This document shows, piece by piece, positions 11,101 to 19,119 of a stretch of DNA of 64,000 nt. A program made the translations under genes and the position numbers. Origin of the DNA: CBDDGJ01 sp965199285 (GTDB lineage: Bacteria; Pseudomonadota; Alphaproteobacteria; RS24). Under the pieces are notes generated by a model. That model was given only the letters and a program-made list of their open reading frames with translations. It was not told where the DNA came from and made no database searches. Positions within the stretch are counted from its first letter, which is position 1, and every line of letters starts with the position of its first letter. The stretch covers positions 1-64,000 of the forward strand of contig OZ240687.1 in the NCBI GenBank assembly GCA_965199285.1, read 5' to 3'.

Positions 11101-12781
11101 CGGCGAGGGCGGGCAATTACCCGGTCATAAGGTTGACCGGCGGATTGCGGCAGTGCGCCATTCAACCCCTGGTGTGGGGCTTATCTCGCCGCCACCGCAT
11201 CATGATATTTATTCAATTGAAGATTTGGCACAGCTTATTTATGACCTTAAAAATGCCAATCCAGCGGCTGATATTTCGGTAAAACTGGTTTCAGAAGTAG
11301 GCGTTGGCACAGTCGCGGCAGGGGTGTCGAAGGCACGCGCTGACCATGTCACGATTTCTGGCTTTGAGGGCGGTACGGGCGCAAGTCCGCTGACCTCAAT
11401 TAAACATGCTGGCTTGCCATGGGAGATTGGCTTGGCAGAAACCCATCAGACATTGGTTCTTAATCGCTTGCGGACACGAATTGCGGTGCAGGTGGATGGC
11501 GGCTTGCGCACCGGGCGCGATGTGATTATTGGCGCGCTGTTGGGGGCGGATGAATTTGGCTTTTCAACCGCGCCATTGATTGCGGCCGGTTGTGTGATGA
11601 TGCGCAAATGCCATCTTAATACTTGTCCGGTCGGGATTGCCACGCAAGATGAAACTTTACGGAAACGCTTCACTGGCACGCCTGAACATGTGATTAATTA
11701 TTTCTTTTTTGTCGCCGAAGAGGTGCGTGAGATGATGGCGGCGATGGGCGTGCGCACGCTTAATGAGCTAATCGGGCAAACCGAATATTTGGATATGAAA
11801 CACGCATTGGAACATTGGAAGGCGCAAGGGCTTGATTTTACCCGCCTCTTTGCCAAGCCCGATGCGGGTGCTGATAAAGTCTATTGGTCTCAAACACAAA
11901 ATCATCCGATTGATGATATTCTTGACCGCAAACTGATTGCCGAAGCGCAAGCGGCATTGCAATCGCAAAAACCGGTGCAGATTGAGGCAGATATTCACAA
12001 TACTGACCGGACAGTGGGCGCAATGTTATCAGGCGAAGTGGCAAAGCGCTATGGTCATGCGGGGCTTGCCGAAGATATGATTGCGGTAAAATTGCGCGGC
12101 ACGGCAGGGCAGAGTTTTGGTACATTTCTAGCGCGCGGCGTGTCGCTTAGCTTGGAAGGCGAGGCGAATGATTATGTTGGCAAGGGGCTATCTGGCGGCC
12201 GGTTGGCGATTTACCCACCCGAGAATTGTGCAGCAGTGCCAGAAGACAGCATTATTGTTGGCAATACTGTGCTTTATGGCGCGATTAGCGGCTCTTGCTA
12301 TTTTCGTGGGGTGGCAGGCGAACGCTTTGCGGTGCGTAATTCCGGCGCGGTGGCAGTGGTTGAAGGCACGGGCGACCATGCGTGCGAATATATGACAGGC
12401 GGCTGTGTGGTGGTGCTTGGCAAAACCGGCCGTAATTTCGGGGCGGGCATGTCAGGCGGTATCGCTTATGTGTTGGATGAGGATGGTGATTTTGAAGCGC
12501 ATTGCAATAAAGCGATGGTCGAATTAGAACCCATTAATCCCACCATGACCGATGCGCTGGGCGATGACCTGACCCAATCCATGACCGAATATGATGCCGA
12601 GCGTTTGCATAAATTGCTGACCAATCATATCCATTATACCAATAGCGCGCGGGCGCAAGAGATTTTGGCGACATGGGATTCTTATTTACCGAAATTTGTC
12701 AAAGTCATGCCAACCGAGTTTCGGCGCGCTTTGCGTGAATTGCAAGAGGAACAAAGCCTGCACACGCAAGCGGGTGAATAG
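8198..12781 (+). CDS. gltB: glutamate synthase (NADPH) large subunit
   Basis: This is the large subunit of glutamate synthase. It hydrolyses glutamine and transfers the ammonia to 2-oxoglutarate, the GOGAT half of ammonium assimilation. The product is about 1527 residues, normal for the family. I place the start at ATG 8198 because GGAG (8187-8190) sits seven bases upstream; the GTG at 8192 is too close to it. The N-terminus gives a 15-residue propeptide ending NEHDA, then Cys16, the expected N-terminal nucleophile of the amidotransferase domain. The FMN/synthase domain has the glycine-rich GEGGEE and KPGEGGQLPGHK segments. The 3Fe-4S motif is seen as CVMMRKCHLNTC, followed by a C-terminal GXGXG-type beta-helix domain. 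gltD follows after 15 bases, forming a two-gene operon. Confidence 0.97.
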   Translation: MQAQGLYDPRNEHDACGIGFVAHIKNQKSHKIVADGLRILANLEHRGAVGADPQAGDGVGMLLQIPDQFFREEMARQGVKLPQAGGYGVGVVFLPPNDERALIEASIEQNIVKQGHEILGWRDVPVDNRCLGESVFASEPAIRQIFIAKAKPVQAISDFERDLFIIRRRVELAMEIALSAQADDFFYFTSLSARTICYKGLFLADKLGVYFPDLADERTISALAVVHQRFSTNTFPSWKLAHPFRMICHNGEINTVRGNINWMRAREQQSQSDKFGEAIGDIWPLIREGQSDSACFDNTLELLTHAGYSLSHAMMMMIPEAWDGHETMDAKRKAFYEYHAALMEPWDGPAAVAFTDGLQIGATLDRNGLRPARYYVTKDDRIIMASEMGVLPAPEDEIIQKWRLQPGKMLLIDLEKGTMIHDQEIKTDLAQSHPYQQWLEGAQIKLSDLPASQGSHVGLAAERLDIQQAFGYSQEDVKFLLEPMLDKGEEGTGSMGTDTPIAVLSEKSKLLYNYFKQNFAQVTNPPIDPIREELVMSLISFIGPRPNLLDLETTSSDKRLEVTQPILTNQDLEKIRCISDVADNNFHAITLDITYPISDGVRGMEKRLKALCEEAEKAVRGDENILILSDRAISVSQVAIPALLAVAAVHHHLIRIGLRTHTGLVVETGEAREIHHHCCLAGYGAEAINPYLAFDTLASMNADYGLALSQTELEQNYIKACGKGIRKVMSKMGISTYQSYCGAQIFDSVGLSQPLIDAYFTGTSNTIDGVGIDEIAEETLRRHHDAFSDNPVLADNLEVGGEYAMRVRGEAHAWTSETVGTLQHAVRGNSRDKYRAFAKHINEQDERLLTIRGLFRIKQADEIGGTAISLDEVEPASEIVKRFATGAMSFGSISAEAHTTLALAMNKIGGKSNTGEGGEEAERFQPRADGSSMRSAIKQVASGRFGVTTEYLANSDMIQIKMAQGAKPGEGGQLPGHKVDRRIAAVRHSTPGVGLISPPPHHDIYSIEDLAQLIYDLKNANPAADISVKLVSEVGVGTVAAGVSKARADHVTISGFEGGTGASPLTSIKHAGLPWEIGLAETHQTLVLNRLRTRIAVQVDGGLRTGRDVIIGALLGADEFGFSTAPLIAAGCVMMRKCHLNTCPVGIATQDETLRKRFTGTPEHVINYFFFVAEEVREMMAAMGVRTLNELIGQTEYLDMKHALEHWKAQGLDFTRLFAKPDAGADKVYWSQTQNHPIDDILDRKLIAEAQAALQSQKPVQIEADIHNTDRTVGAMLSGEVAKRYGHAGLAEDMIAVKLRGTAGQSFGTFLARGVSLSLEGEANDYVGKGLSGGRLAIYPPENCAAVPEDSIIVGNTVLYGAISGSCYFRGVAGERFAVRNSGAVAVVEGTGDHACEYMTGGCVVVLGKTGRNFGAGMSGGIAYVLDEDGDFEAHCNKAMVELEPINPTMTDALGDDLTQSMTEYDAERLHKLLTNHIHYTNSARAQEILATWDSYLPKFVKVMPTEFRRALRELQEEQSLHTQAGE

Positions 12782-12796
12782 GCAGGAGAGGCGACT

Positions 12797-14218
12797 ATGG
12801 GCAAAGTGACAGGGTTTCTTGAATTTGACCGCCAAGATCGGGATTATTTGCCGGTTGCGGAGCGTACCAAAGGGTTTTCCGATTTTGTGGTGCCGCTTTC
12901 ATCTGACGCGTTAAACGTGCAAGCCGCACGCTGTATGGATTGTGGCATACCTTATTGTCATAATGGCTGTCCGGTGAATAATCAAATTCCGGATTGGAAT
13001 GATTTGGTTTACAATGATAAATGGCAGCAAGCATGTGTGAATTTGCACAGCACCAATAATTTTCCTGAATTTACCGGCCATATTTGCCCCGCCCCATGTG
13101 AGGCATCTTGCACGCTTAATCTGATTGATGAGCCGGTGACCATCAAAACTATTGAATGTGCGATTGTCGATAAGGGCTGGGAAGAAGGCTGGATTATCCC
13201 ACAAATCGCGGCCACCAAAACAGGTAAAAAAATCGCGATTATTGGCGCTGGCCCTGCTGGTCTGGCGGCCGCGCAGCAATTAACCCGCGCCGGCCATGCG
13301 GTGCATGTTTATGAAAAACACGCCAAAGCAGGCGGGTTATTGCGCTATGGTATTCCCGATTTCAAAATGGAAAAACATCTGATTGACCGCCGCGTCGAAC
13401 AGCTCCACGCCGAAGGGATAGAATTTCATTATAATTGTCATGTCGGGGTTGATGTGAATGCGCAAGAATTGGCGGCAGATTATGATGCCGTGCTGCTCTC
13501 TGGTGGGGCGGAAGTGCCGCGCGATTTACCGGTTCCTAATCGTGCGTTAGATGGTGTTCATTTTGCGATGGATTTTCTGCCGCAGCAAAATCGGCGGGTC
13601 GGGCAAGAACCGCTTGGGCAAGGCGTTCAGGAAATTTTGGCGACCGATAAGCATGTGATTGTCATTGGTGGTGGTGATACGGGCTCAGATTGTATCGGCA
13701 CGTCAATTCGGCAAGGCGCGGCATCTGTCACGCAGCTTGAAATTATGCCCATGCCGCCCGAACAGGAAGATAAAGGGCTTACCTGGCCGGATTGGCCGTT
13801 AAAATTGCGTACCTCATCCTCGCAAGCTGAAGGGGCTGCGCGCGATTTTTCTGTGATGACAAAAGAGATTATCGGAGATGGCGAAAAAGTAACCGCGCTT
13901 AAATGCGTGCGGGTGGATGATAAGATGCAACCCATCGCGGATAGTGAATTTGAATTGCAAGCCGATTTGGTTTTATTGGCGATGGGGTTTGTGCATCCCG
14001 TATCTGAAGGCATGTTGGCGCAATTAGACGTAGTGCTTGATGAGCGTAAAAATGTGGCGGCCGATACCGCGACTTATCAAAGCTCTAAGGATAAGATTTT
14101 CGCTTGTGGTGACATGCGACGCGGGCAATCTCTTGTCGTATGGGCCATCCGCGAAGGCCGCCAAGCGGCGCGTGAGATTGACTTATTTTTAATGGGGCAA
14201 ACCACCCTGCCGCGATGA
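12797..14218 (+). CDS. gltD: glutamate synthase (NADPH) small subunit
   Basis: This 473-residue flavoprotein passes electrons from NADPH through FAD and Fe-S clusters to GltB. Near the N-terminus are two cysteine groups, CMDCGIPYCHNGCP and CPAPCEASC, that bind the 4Fe-4S centres. A GAGPAG dinucleotide fold for FAD lies near residue 152, and a second, GGGDTGSD, for NADPH near residue 290. The C-terminal ACGDMRRGQSLVVWAIREGR segment is typical of the family. An AGGAGAGG ribosome site precedes the ATG. The gene is translationally close to gltB, and a hairpin with a T-tract ends the operon downstream. Length and motifs are complete. Confidence 0.97.
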   Translation: MGKVTGFLEFDRQDRDYLPVAERTKGFSDFVVPLSSDALNVQAARCMDCGIPYCHNGCPVNNQIPDWNDLVYNDKWQQACVNLHSTNNFPEFTGHICPAPCEASCTLNLIDEPVTIKTIECAIVDKGWEEGWIIPQIAATKTGKKIAIIGAGPAGLAAAQQLTRAGHAVHVYEKHAKAGGLLRYGIPDFKMEKHLIDRRVEQLHAEGIEFHYNCHVGVDVNAQELAADYDAVLLSGGAEVPRDLPVPNRALDGVHFAMDFLPQQNRRVGQEPLGQGVQEILATDKHVIVIGGGDTGSDCIGTSIRQGAASVTQLEIMPMPPEQEDKGLTWPDWPLKLRTSSSQAEGAARDFSVMTKEIIGDGEKVTALKCVRVDDKMQPIADSEFELQADLVLLAMGFVHPVSEGMLAQLDVVLDERKNVAADTATYQSSKDKIFACGDMRRGQSLVVWAIREGRQAAREIDLFLMGQTTLPR

Positions 14219-14302
14219 GTCTTTTTATTTATATCTGAACATCTTGACATTTTATGATTCTATTGTTATCTTAAAACAGGATTGGGAATACTCGGTCGGC
14301 TT

Positions 14303-14340
14303 AAAGGTTCTGGAAAATTCCGGAGCCTTTATGTTTTTTA
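14303..14340 (+). terminator. intrinsic terminator of gltBD
   Basis: AAAGGTTCTGG (14303-14313) pairs with CCGGAGCCTTT (14320-14330) over 11 bp, with two G-U pairs. The loop is AAAATT. ATGTTTTTT follows directly. Confidence 0.8.
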
Positions 14341-14385
14341 CGTTATATTTTTTTACGTTATATTTTGTAAAAATTCCAAATCTAT

Positions 14386-15120
14386 CTAGGGAAAATTTTT
14401 CTGAAAAACTATTTTCGGTTTTATAATATCATAAGCACGATTTTTCTGATTTGGTCGCATCCATTTGCGGGCAATGGGTCTGGCAATTAAATCAGCTAAT
14501 TGTAAGCCTGCTAAGTTACTGGCTTTTTTTGCAAATAGGGGAATGAAATTAACCTTCGTAAAATCTGGGTTTTTCCACCCCCAATTACTTCTATTTTGTA
14601 CAATACGATGAAATGCTAATTCTAAATCCGTATCTTCATTTTTGCCACGACTTTCAAATATAATGTTTAACGACTTTTCCTTTTCATCTTTTCCTAGCAA
14701 ATATGGCAAAAGTCCTTCGAGGCAAAATTGTAGTGAAACTCCATATGGATTCCATGGATTTGGATATCTATCCACCAGCTTATCTTTATAAATTATCGCA
14801 GAAAAAACTTTGAAATTTGCATTGGTCATGAGCTGATTAAGATCATGATAAAATTCTTCTCTCCGCTCTTTACTTTCCAAAAGAAAAGAAAATTGATTTT
14901 CCGATTTTCTAATCTCACGTTCATGCAAAATTATGTTGTCATGCCCCCAATATTTTAATTTGAACTTTAAGAAAGCAGGCATAATATTTTCTATATATTC
15001 ACTTTTTTCTATCAGGCAAAGTGATAAGCAGAATACCGAAAAGTCACGGTTTATATTATGTAAGCCATGATCTCCACTTTCATCAACATAGGCAATATAA
15101 TTTGAGAAATTTGTCTGCAT
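14386..15120 (-). CDS. DUF3800 domain protein
   Basis: The product is 244 residues. The N-terminal AYVDESGDHG motif, with acidic residues after a beta strand, is the hallmark of DUF3800. I recall this family as an RNase H-like fold, often found in accessory or defence-type regions; no activity is established here. Other conserved-looking acidic points are the FESRGKNEDTD stretch in the middle and QLADLIARPIAR near the C-terminus, which fits the usual 'LQ-AD' ending. It starts only 16 bases after thiG on the same strand, without an obvious ribosome site. Base composition is clearly more AT-rich than its neighbours, suggesting horizontal acquisition into the thiamine run. Function is unknown; a nuclease role is inference. 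Confidence 0.8.
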   Translation of the reverse strand: MQTNFSNYIAYVDESGDHGLHNINRDFSVFCLSLCLIEKSEYIENIMPAFLKFKLKYWGHDNIILHEREIRKSENQFSFLLESKERREEFYHDLNQLMTNANFKVFSAIIYKDKLVDRYPNPWNPYGVSLQFCLEGLLPYLLGKDEKEKSLNIIFESRGKNEDTDLELAFHRIVQNRSNWGWKNPDFTKVNFIPLFAKKASNLAGLQLADLIARPIARKWMRPNQKNRAYDIIKPKIVFQKNFP

Positions 15121-15136
15121 AAATCTATGGTGGGCT

Positions 15137-15913
15137 TCATATCAGGCCAGAAAGCGGGGAGCTTGGGTCGGCATAGAGGCGTTTGGGCATTCGTCCAGCC
15201 AGATAGGCTTGCCTGCCGGCAATGACCGCATGTTTCATCGCGTCTGCCATCAGAATCGGATTTTTCGCTTCCGCAATCGCTGTGTTCATCAGCACCCCAT
15301 CACAACCAAGCTCCATCGCAATCGCTGCATCTGAGGCCGTACCAACCCCCGCATCAACCAAAACAGGAACCTTGCTTTGTTCGACAATCAGCCGAATATT
15401 AATCGGGTTTTGAATGCCAAGCCCAGACCCGATAGGCGCGGCAAGCGGCATAATGGCGCAACAGCCAATATCTTCCAACTGTTTGGCCATAAGCGGGTCA
15501 TCAGAGCAATAGACCATCACCTCAAAGCCTTCTTTTATCAGCAATTCCGCCGCTCGCAATGTTTCGGGCATATTCGGGTAGAGGGTTTTTTCATCCCCCA
15601 AAACCTCTAATTTCACCAATGTCCAGCCGCCTGCCTCGCGTGCTAATCGTAAAGTGCGCATGGCATCTTCGGCGGTAAAGCATCCCGCCGTATTGGGCAA
15701 AAAGCAATATGTTTTAGGGTCAATATAATCCACCAGCATCGGCGCTGAGGGGTCGGATAAATTAACCCGCCGCACCGCGACAGTCACAATCTCCGCACCC
15801 GCAGCGGCGGCAGCAGCGGCGTTTTCAGCATAATCCTTATATTTGCCTGTGCCAATAATCAAGCGTGACTGATAGCTTGTGCCCGCAATCACTAATGGTT
15901 TATCTTTGTGCAT
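15137..15913 (-). CDS. thiG: thiazole synthase
   Basis: ThiG (258 residues) forms the thiazole phosphate moiety of thiamine from deoxyxylulose phosphate, a glycine-derived imine and sulfur carried by ThiS thiocarboxylate. Family signatures are visible: IIGTGKY near the N-terminus, LPNTAGC in the middle, VKLEVLGD containing the Schiff-base lysine, PLAAPIGSG, and VDAGVGTASDAA plus GVLMNTAIA for phosphate binding. The start overlaps the thiS stop by one base (TAATG), so the two are translationally coupled. In many alphaproteobacteria the cluster also has thiO before and thiE after. Here neither is adjacent, and a DUF3800 gene follows instead. Confidence 0.96.
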   Translation of the reverse strand: MHKDKPLVIAGTSYQSRLIIGTGKYKDYAENAAAAAAAGAEIVTVAVRRVNLSDPSAPMLVDYIDPKTYCFLPNTAGCFTAEDAMRTLRLAREAGGWTLVKLEVLGDEKTLYPNMPETLRAAELLIKEGFEVMVYCSDDPLMAKQLEDIGCCAIMPLAAPIGSGLGIQNPINIRLIVEQSKVPVLVDAGVGTASDAAIAMELGCDGVLMNTAIAEAKNPILMADAMKHAVIAGRQAYLAGRMPKRLYADPSSPLSGLI

Positions 15914-16119
15914 TAGCCCCCTCCAATAAAATGAACGATTTCGAGCCGGTCATTTTCTGCCAATATAGTCGTGCTATAAGCCATTTTGGGGACAATCTCA
16001 AGATTGCGCTCAATCGCAATTTTTTTAAGCGGTAATTTCATATCATTTAGTAATTGCTTTATGGAGGTTCCATCCGCGCATAAATGCGGCTCACCATTAA
16101 TGATGATTTCAATGCTCAT
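15913..16119 (-). CDS. thiS: sulfur carrier protein ThiS
   Basis: This 68-residue ubiquitin-like protein ends in HFIGGG. The C-terminal Gly-Gly is adenylated and thiocarboxylated to deliver sulfur to ThiG. I chose the ATG at 16119-16117 because the domain starts there (MSIEIIINGE); the longer open frame upstream runs into the divergent aroQ gene and has no homology-like content. The stop overlaps the thiG start. The 66 bases between this gene and aroQ must hold divergent promoters, though I could not pick clear boxes. Confidence 0.92.
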   Translation of the reverse strand: MSIEIIINGEPHLCADGTSIKQLLNDMKLPLKKIAIERNLEIVPKMAYSTTILAENDRLEIVHFIGGG

Positions 16120-16185
16120 AATGAACTTACCATTGCCATGATTCCGCCACTTGTCAGAAGCGCGAATTTGCGATAGCAAGGGCTT

Positions 16186-16620
16186 ATGGCAAAAATGATT
16201 TACATTTTGAACGGTCCCAATCTGAACCTGCTTGGCACGCGCGAGCCAGAAATTTATGGAACCCGCACGCTTGCCGATATTGAAGAAAATATCGCGCAAA
16301 AGGTCAAACAATGCGGGTTAGAGATGAGCTTTCGGCAAAGCAATGTTGAGGGCGAGCTGGTGGAGTGGATTCAAGAGGCATCGACAAAGGCAGATGGGCT
16401 TATCCTTAATGCGGGTGCATATACGCATACCTCTATCGCGCTTTTGGACGCGTTAAAAGCGGTATCTGTGCCGATTATTGAGGTGCATTTGTCAAATATT
16501 TTTGCGCGGGAGAGTTTTCGCCATCACTCATTTATTTCGCCGGTGGCGCAAGGTGTGATTTGCGGTTTGGGTGAAAAAGGCTATATTATGGCGATTGAGG
16601 CTTTAGCGGAGCTGATTTAA
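16186..16620 (+). CDS. aroQ: type II 3-dehydroquinate dehydratase
   Basis: This 144-residue enzyme converts 3-dehydroquinate to 3-dehydroshikimate in the shikimate pathway. The sequence has the type II signature GPNLNLLGTREPEIYG (with the catalytic tyrosine), FRQSNVEGELV, NAGAYTHTS and EVHLSN. The length matches the usual dodecameric form. It is followed at 19 bases by accB and accC. aroQ-accB-accC is a common alphaproteobacterial and general bacterial order, so a single transcript is likely. Confidence 0.96.
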   Translation: MAKMIYILNGPNLNLLGTREPEIYGTRTLADIEENIAQKVKQCGLEMSFRQSNVEGELVEWIQEASTKADGLILNAGAYTHTSIALLDALKAVSVPIIEVHLSNIFARESFRHHSFISPVAQGVICGLGEKGYIMAIEALAELI

Positions 16621-16639
16621 TAATTAAGGGGAGAGGTTT

Positions 16640-17122
16640 ATGGCAAAATCAAGTGATAGTAAAATCGTAAAAGCACTGGCTGAAATTCTGGATACGCATA
16701 ATCTCACCGAGATTGAGATTGAGCGCGAAGATGGGATTATTCGGGTTGCGCGCGAAACGCAAACCATGATCGCACCAATGACGGGCGGGGTTGCCCCTAT
16801 GCAACCCTCCATGCCATCGGCTCCGGCACTGACGGAAACCACAACGAGCCAGAGTGACACGCCGACAGCTACGGTTTCAGCCGATAGTGCTGGGGCGGTC
16901 ACCTCGCCGATGGTGGGGACAGCCTATCTTGCGCCAGAACCCGGTAGCGCGCCTTTCATAAAGCAAGGCGATAGTGTGACAATGGGGCAGACTTTGTTTA
17001 TTGTTGAAGCGATGAAAACCATGAACCCCATTACCGCGCCGGTCGCTGGCACGGTTACACAAATTCTGGTTTCAGATGCACAGGCGATTGAATTTGGCGA
17101 AGTCTTGGCGGTGATTGAATAA
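16640..17122 (+). CDS. accB: biotin carboxyl carrier protein of acetyl-CoA carboxylase
   Basis: AccB (160 residues) carries biotin between the biotin carboxylase and carboxyltransferase of acetyl-CoA carboxylase, the first step of fatty acid synthesis. The C-terminal biotinyl domain shows the invariant VEAMKTMN, in which the lysine is biotinylated. Ahead of it is a Pro/Ala/Thr-rich linker, and the N-terminal helix-forming region (about residues 1-45) matches the usual dimerisation segment. AGGGGAGAGG precedes the ATG. accC starts two bases after the stop. Confidence 0.96.
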   Translation: MAKSSDSKIVKALAEILDTHNLTEIEIEREDGIIRVARETQTMIAPMTGGVAPMQPSMPSAPALTETTTSQSDTPTATVSADSAGAVTSPMVGTAYLAPEPGSAPFIKQGDSVTMGQTLFIVEAMKTMNPITAPVAGTVTQILVSDAQAIEFGEVLAVIE

Positions 17123-17124
17123 TT

Positions 17125-18465
17125 ATGATTAAAAAAATTCTTATCGCCAATCGGGGGGAAATTGCCTTACGCGTCATCCGCGCTTGTCGTGAAATGGGGA
17201 TTCGTAGCGTTGCGGTTCATTCAACCGCTGATAATGAAGCAATGCATGTGCGGCTGGCAGATGAAAGCGTTTGCTTGGGCCCCGCGCCTGCCGCGCAAAG
17301 CTATCTTAATGTTGCAGCGATTATTTCGGCTTGTGAAATCACCGGCGCGGATGCGGTGCATCCTGGCTATGGATTTTTATCCGAAAATGCCCGTTTTGCC
17401 GAAATTTTAGAAGCGCATCAGATAAATTTTATCGGCCCGAAAGCAGAACATATCCGCCTTATGGGGGATAAGATTGCCGCCAAAGCCAAAGCGATTGAAT
17501 TGGGGATTCCGGTTGTGCCGGGGTCTGATGGCGCGGTGGAGACAGTTGAAGAAGCCCTAAAGATCGCCGATGAAATGGGCTATCCGGTTTTGGTAAAAGC
17601 CGCCAGTGGCGGCGGTGGGCGGGGGATGAAAACCGCTCATAGCAAAGATAAGCTGGCGGAAGCCTTTACAACCGCGCGGGCAGAAGCCAAAGCCGCATTT
17701 GGTGATGATGCGGTTTATATTGAAAAATATCTCGAAAAGCCGCGCCATATTGAAATTCAAATTGCTTGCGATAGTCATGGCAATGCTGTCCATCTCGCTG
17801 AACGCGATTGTTCGCTACAAAGACGGCATCAGAAAGTTTTGGAAGAAGCCCCCTCAACCGTGCTGACCCCGCAAAGCCGCGCCGATATTGGCAAGATTGT
17901 TACCGATGCGATGGAGAATATGGGCTATCTTGGGGTGGGGACAATCGAATTTCTATATGAGAATGGCGAATTTTATTTTATCGAGATGAATACCCGTTTA
18001 CAGGTCGAGCATCCCGTTACTGAAATGATTACCGGCATTGATCTTGTCCATGAACAAATTCGAATTGCTGAAGGTCACCCGCTAAGTTTTAGCCAAGAGG
18101 ATATAAGCATTCACGGCCATGCGATTGAATGTCGGATTAATGCAGAAAATCCTGAAACATTCGCGCCGTCACCTGGCAAAATCCAAACCTTTCATACGCC
18201 CGGTGGCTTGGGCGTGCGGATGGATAGTGCGGTTTATTCCGGCTATAGCATTCCGCCGCATTATGATAGTCTTATCGGCAAGCTGATTATACATGCGGCC
18301 GATAGAGAGGCGTGCCTCATGCGGCTCAAACGCGCTTTGGATGAATTTGTGATTGATGGTATTGATACCACTTTGCCGCTTTTTGATAAGTTGCTTGCGG
18401 AAGAAAATATTAAAACCGCCGATTATGATATTCATTGGCTGGAACAGTTTTTGGGTCTCAAATAG
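17125..18465 (+). CDS. accC: biotin carboxylase subunit of acetyl-CoA carboxylase
   Basis: AccC (446 residues) carboxylates the biotin of AccB using ATP and bicarbonate. The order is N-terminal KILIANRGEIALRVIRA; the ATP-grasp glycine loop AASGGGGRGMK near residue 160; the EKYLEKPRHIEIQ strand; the metal-binding FIEMNTRLQVEHPVTE near residue 290; and the C-terminal biotin-carboxylase domain. Length and motifs are complete. It is separated by nine bases from aat, so it is probably in the same transcript. Confidence 0.97.
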   Translation: MIKKILIANRGEIALRVIRACREMGIRSVAVHSTADNEAMHVRLADESVCLGPAPAAQSYLNVAAIISACEITGADAVHPGYGFLSENARFAEILEAHQINFIGPKAEHIRLMGDKIAAKAKAIELGIPVVPGSDGAVETVEEALKIADEMGYPVLVKAASGGGGRGMKTAHSKDKLAEAFTTARAEAKAAFGDDAVYIEKYLEKPRHIEIQIACDSHGNAVHLAERDCSLQRRHQKVLEEAPSTVLTPQSRADIGKIVTDAMENMGYLGVGTIEFLYENGEFYFIEMNTRLQVEHPVTEMITGIDLVHEQIRIAEGHPLSFSQEDISIHGHAIECRINAENPETFAPSPGKIQTFHTPGGLGVRMDSAVYSGYSIPPHYDSLIGKLIIHAADREACLMRLKRALDEFVIDGIDTTLPLFDKLLAEENIKTADYDIHWLEQFLGLK

Positions 18466-18474
18466 ACTTTCCAA

Positions 18475-19119
18475 GTGAAGAAATCTCTTAACCCTGAATT
18501 TTTACTGGGCGCTTATGCGGCTGGTATTTTCCCGATGGCGGAACATGTGGATGCTGAGGATATATTTTGGGTTGACCCCGAAATGCGGGGGGTTTTGCCG
18601 CTCGATAAATTCCACCTGCCGCGCTCGCTTGCCAAAGCGATTAAAAAAGCAGATTTGCGCATCACCATTAATCAGGATTTTGAGGGCGTTATGCAAAGCT
18701 GCCGGAACCATCGTGACGAGTCATGGATTAATGATGAGATTATCCGCGCCTATACGGGTTTGCATAATATTGGCCACGCCCATAGCATTGAATGCTGGTA
18801 TGAGGATCGGCTGGTTGGCGGGCTTTATGGGGTTCAGCTACAGGCGGCTTTTTTTGGCGAAAGCATGTTTTCCATTCGCACAAATGCCAGCAAAATCGCG
18901 CTTGCTTATTTGGTGGCGCGGCTGCGTTATGGTGACTTCAAATTGCTGGATTGTCAATTTTTAACCCCACATCTTGCCCAATTTGGGGTGGTTGAAGTGA
19001 TACGGGGGCGCTATCACACTTATTTGCAAGAGGCGTTAAATGCGGAAGCTGATTTTTATCGCTTGCCGGTAAATCTAAAACCATCGGAGGTGGTACAATC
19101 TTTAACCCAAACATCATAG
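18475..19119 (+). CDS. aat: leucyl/phenylalanyl-tRNA--protein transferase
   Basis: Aat (214 residues) adds Leu or Phe from aminoacyl-tRNA to N-terminal Arg or Lys of proteins, marking them for ClpS-ClpAP degradation (bacterial N-degron pathway). Recognisable segments are LLGAYAAGIFPMAE, WVDPEMRGVLPLD, ECWYEDRLVGGLYGV, FFGESMFS and LLDCQFLTPHLAQFG. The best start is GTG at 18475, nine bases after accC. The 3' end overlaps the convergent DUF2155 gene by 64 bases. Confidence 0.95.
   Translation: MKKSLNPEFLLGAYAAGIFPMAEHVDAEDIFWVDPEMRGVLPLDKFHLPRSLAKAIKKADLRITINQDFEGVMQSCRNHRDESWINDEIIRAYTGLHNIGHAHSIECWYEDRLVGGLYGVQLQAAFFGESMFSIRTNASKIALAYLVARLRYGDFKLLDCQFLTPHLAQFGVVEVIRGRYHTYLQEALNAEADFYRLPVNLKPSEVVQSLTQTS

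Noticed and set aside
14244..14426. 60-codon plus-strand frame after gltD
   Set aside because: It spans the gltBD terminator hairpin and overlaps the DUF3800 3' end; composition is not coding-like.
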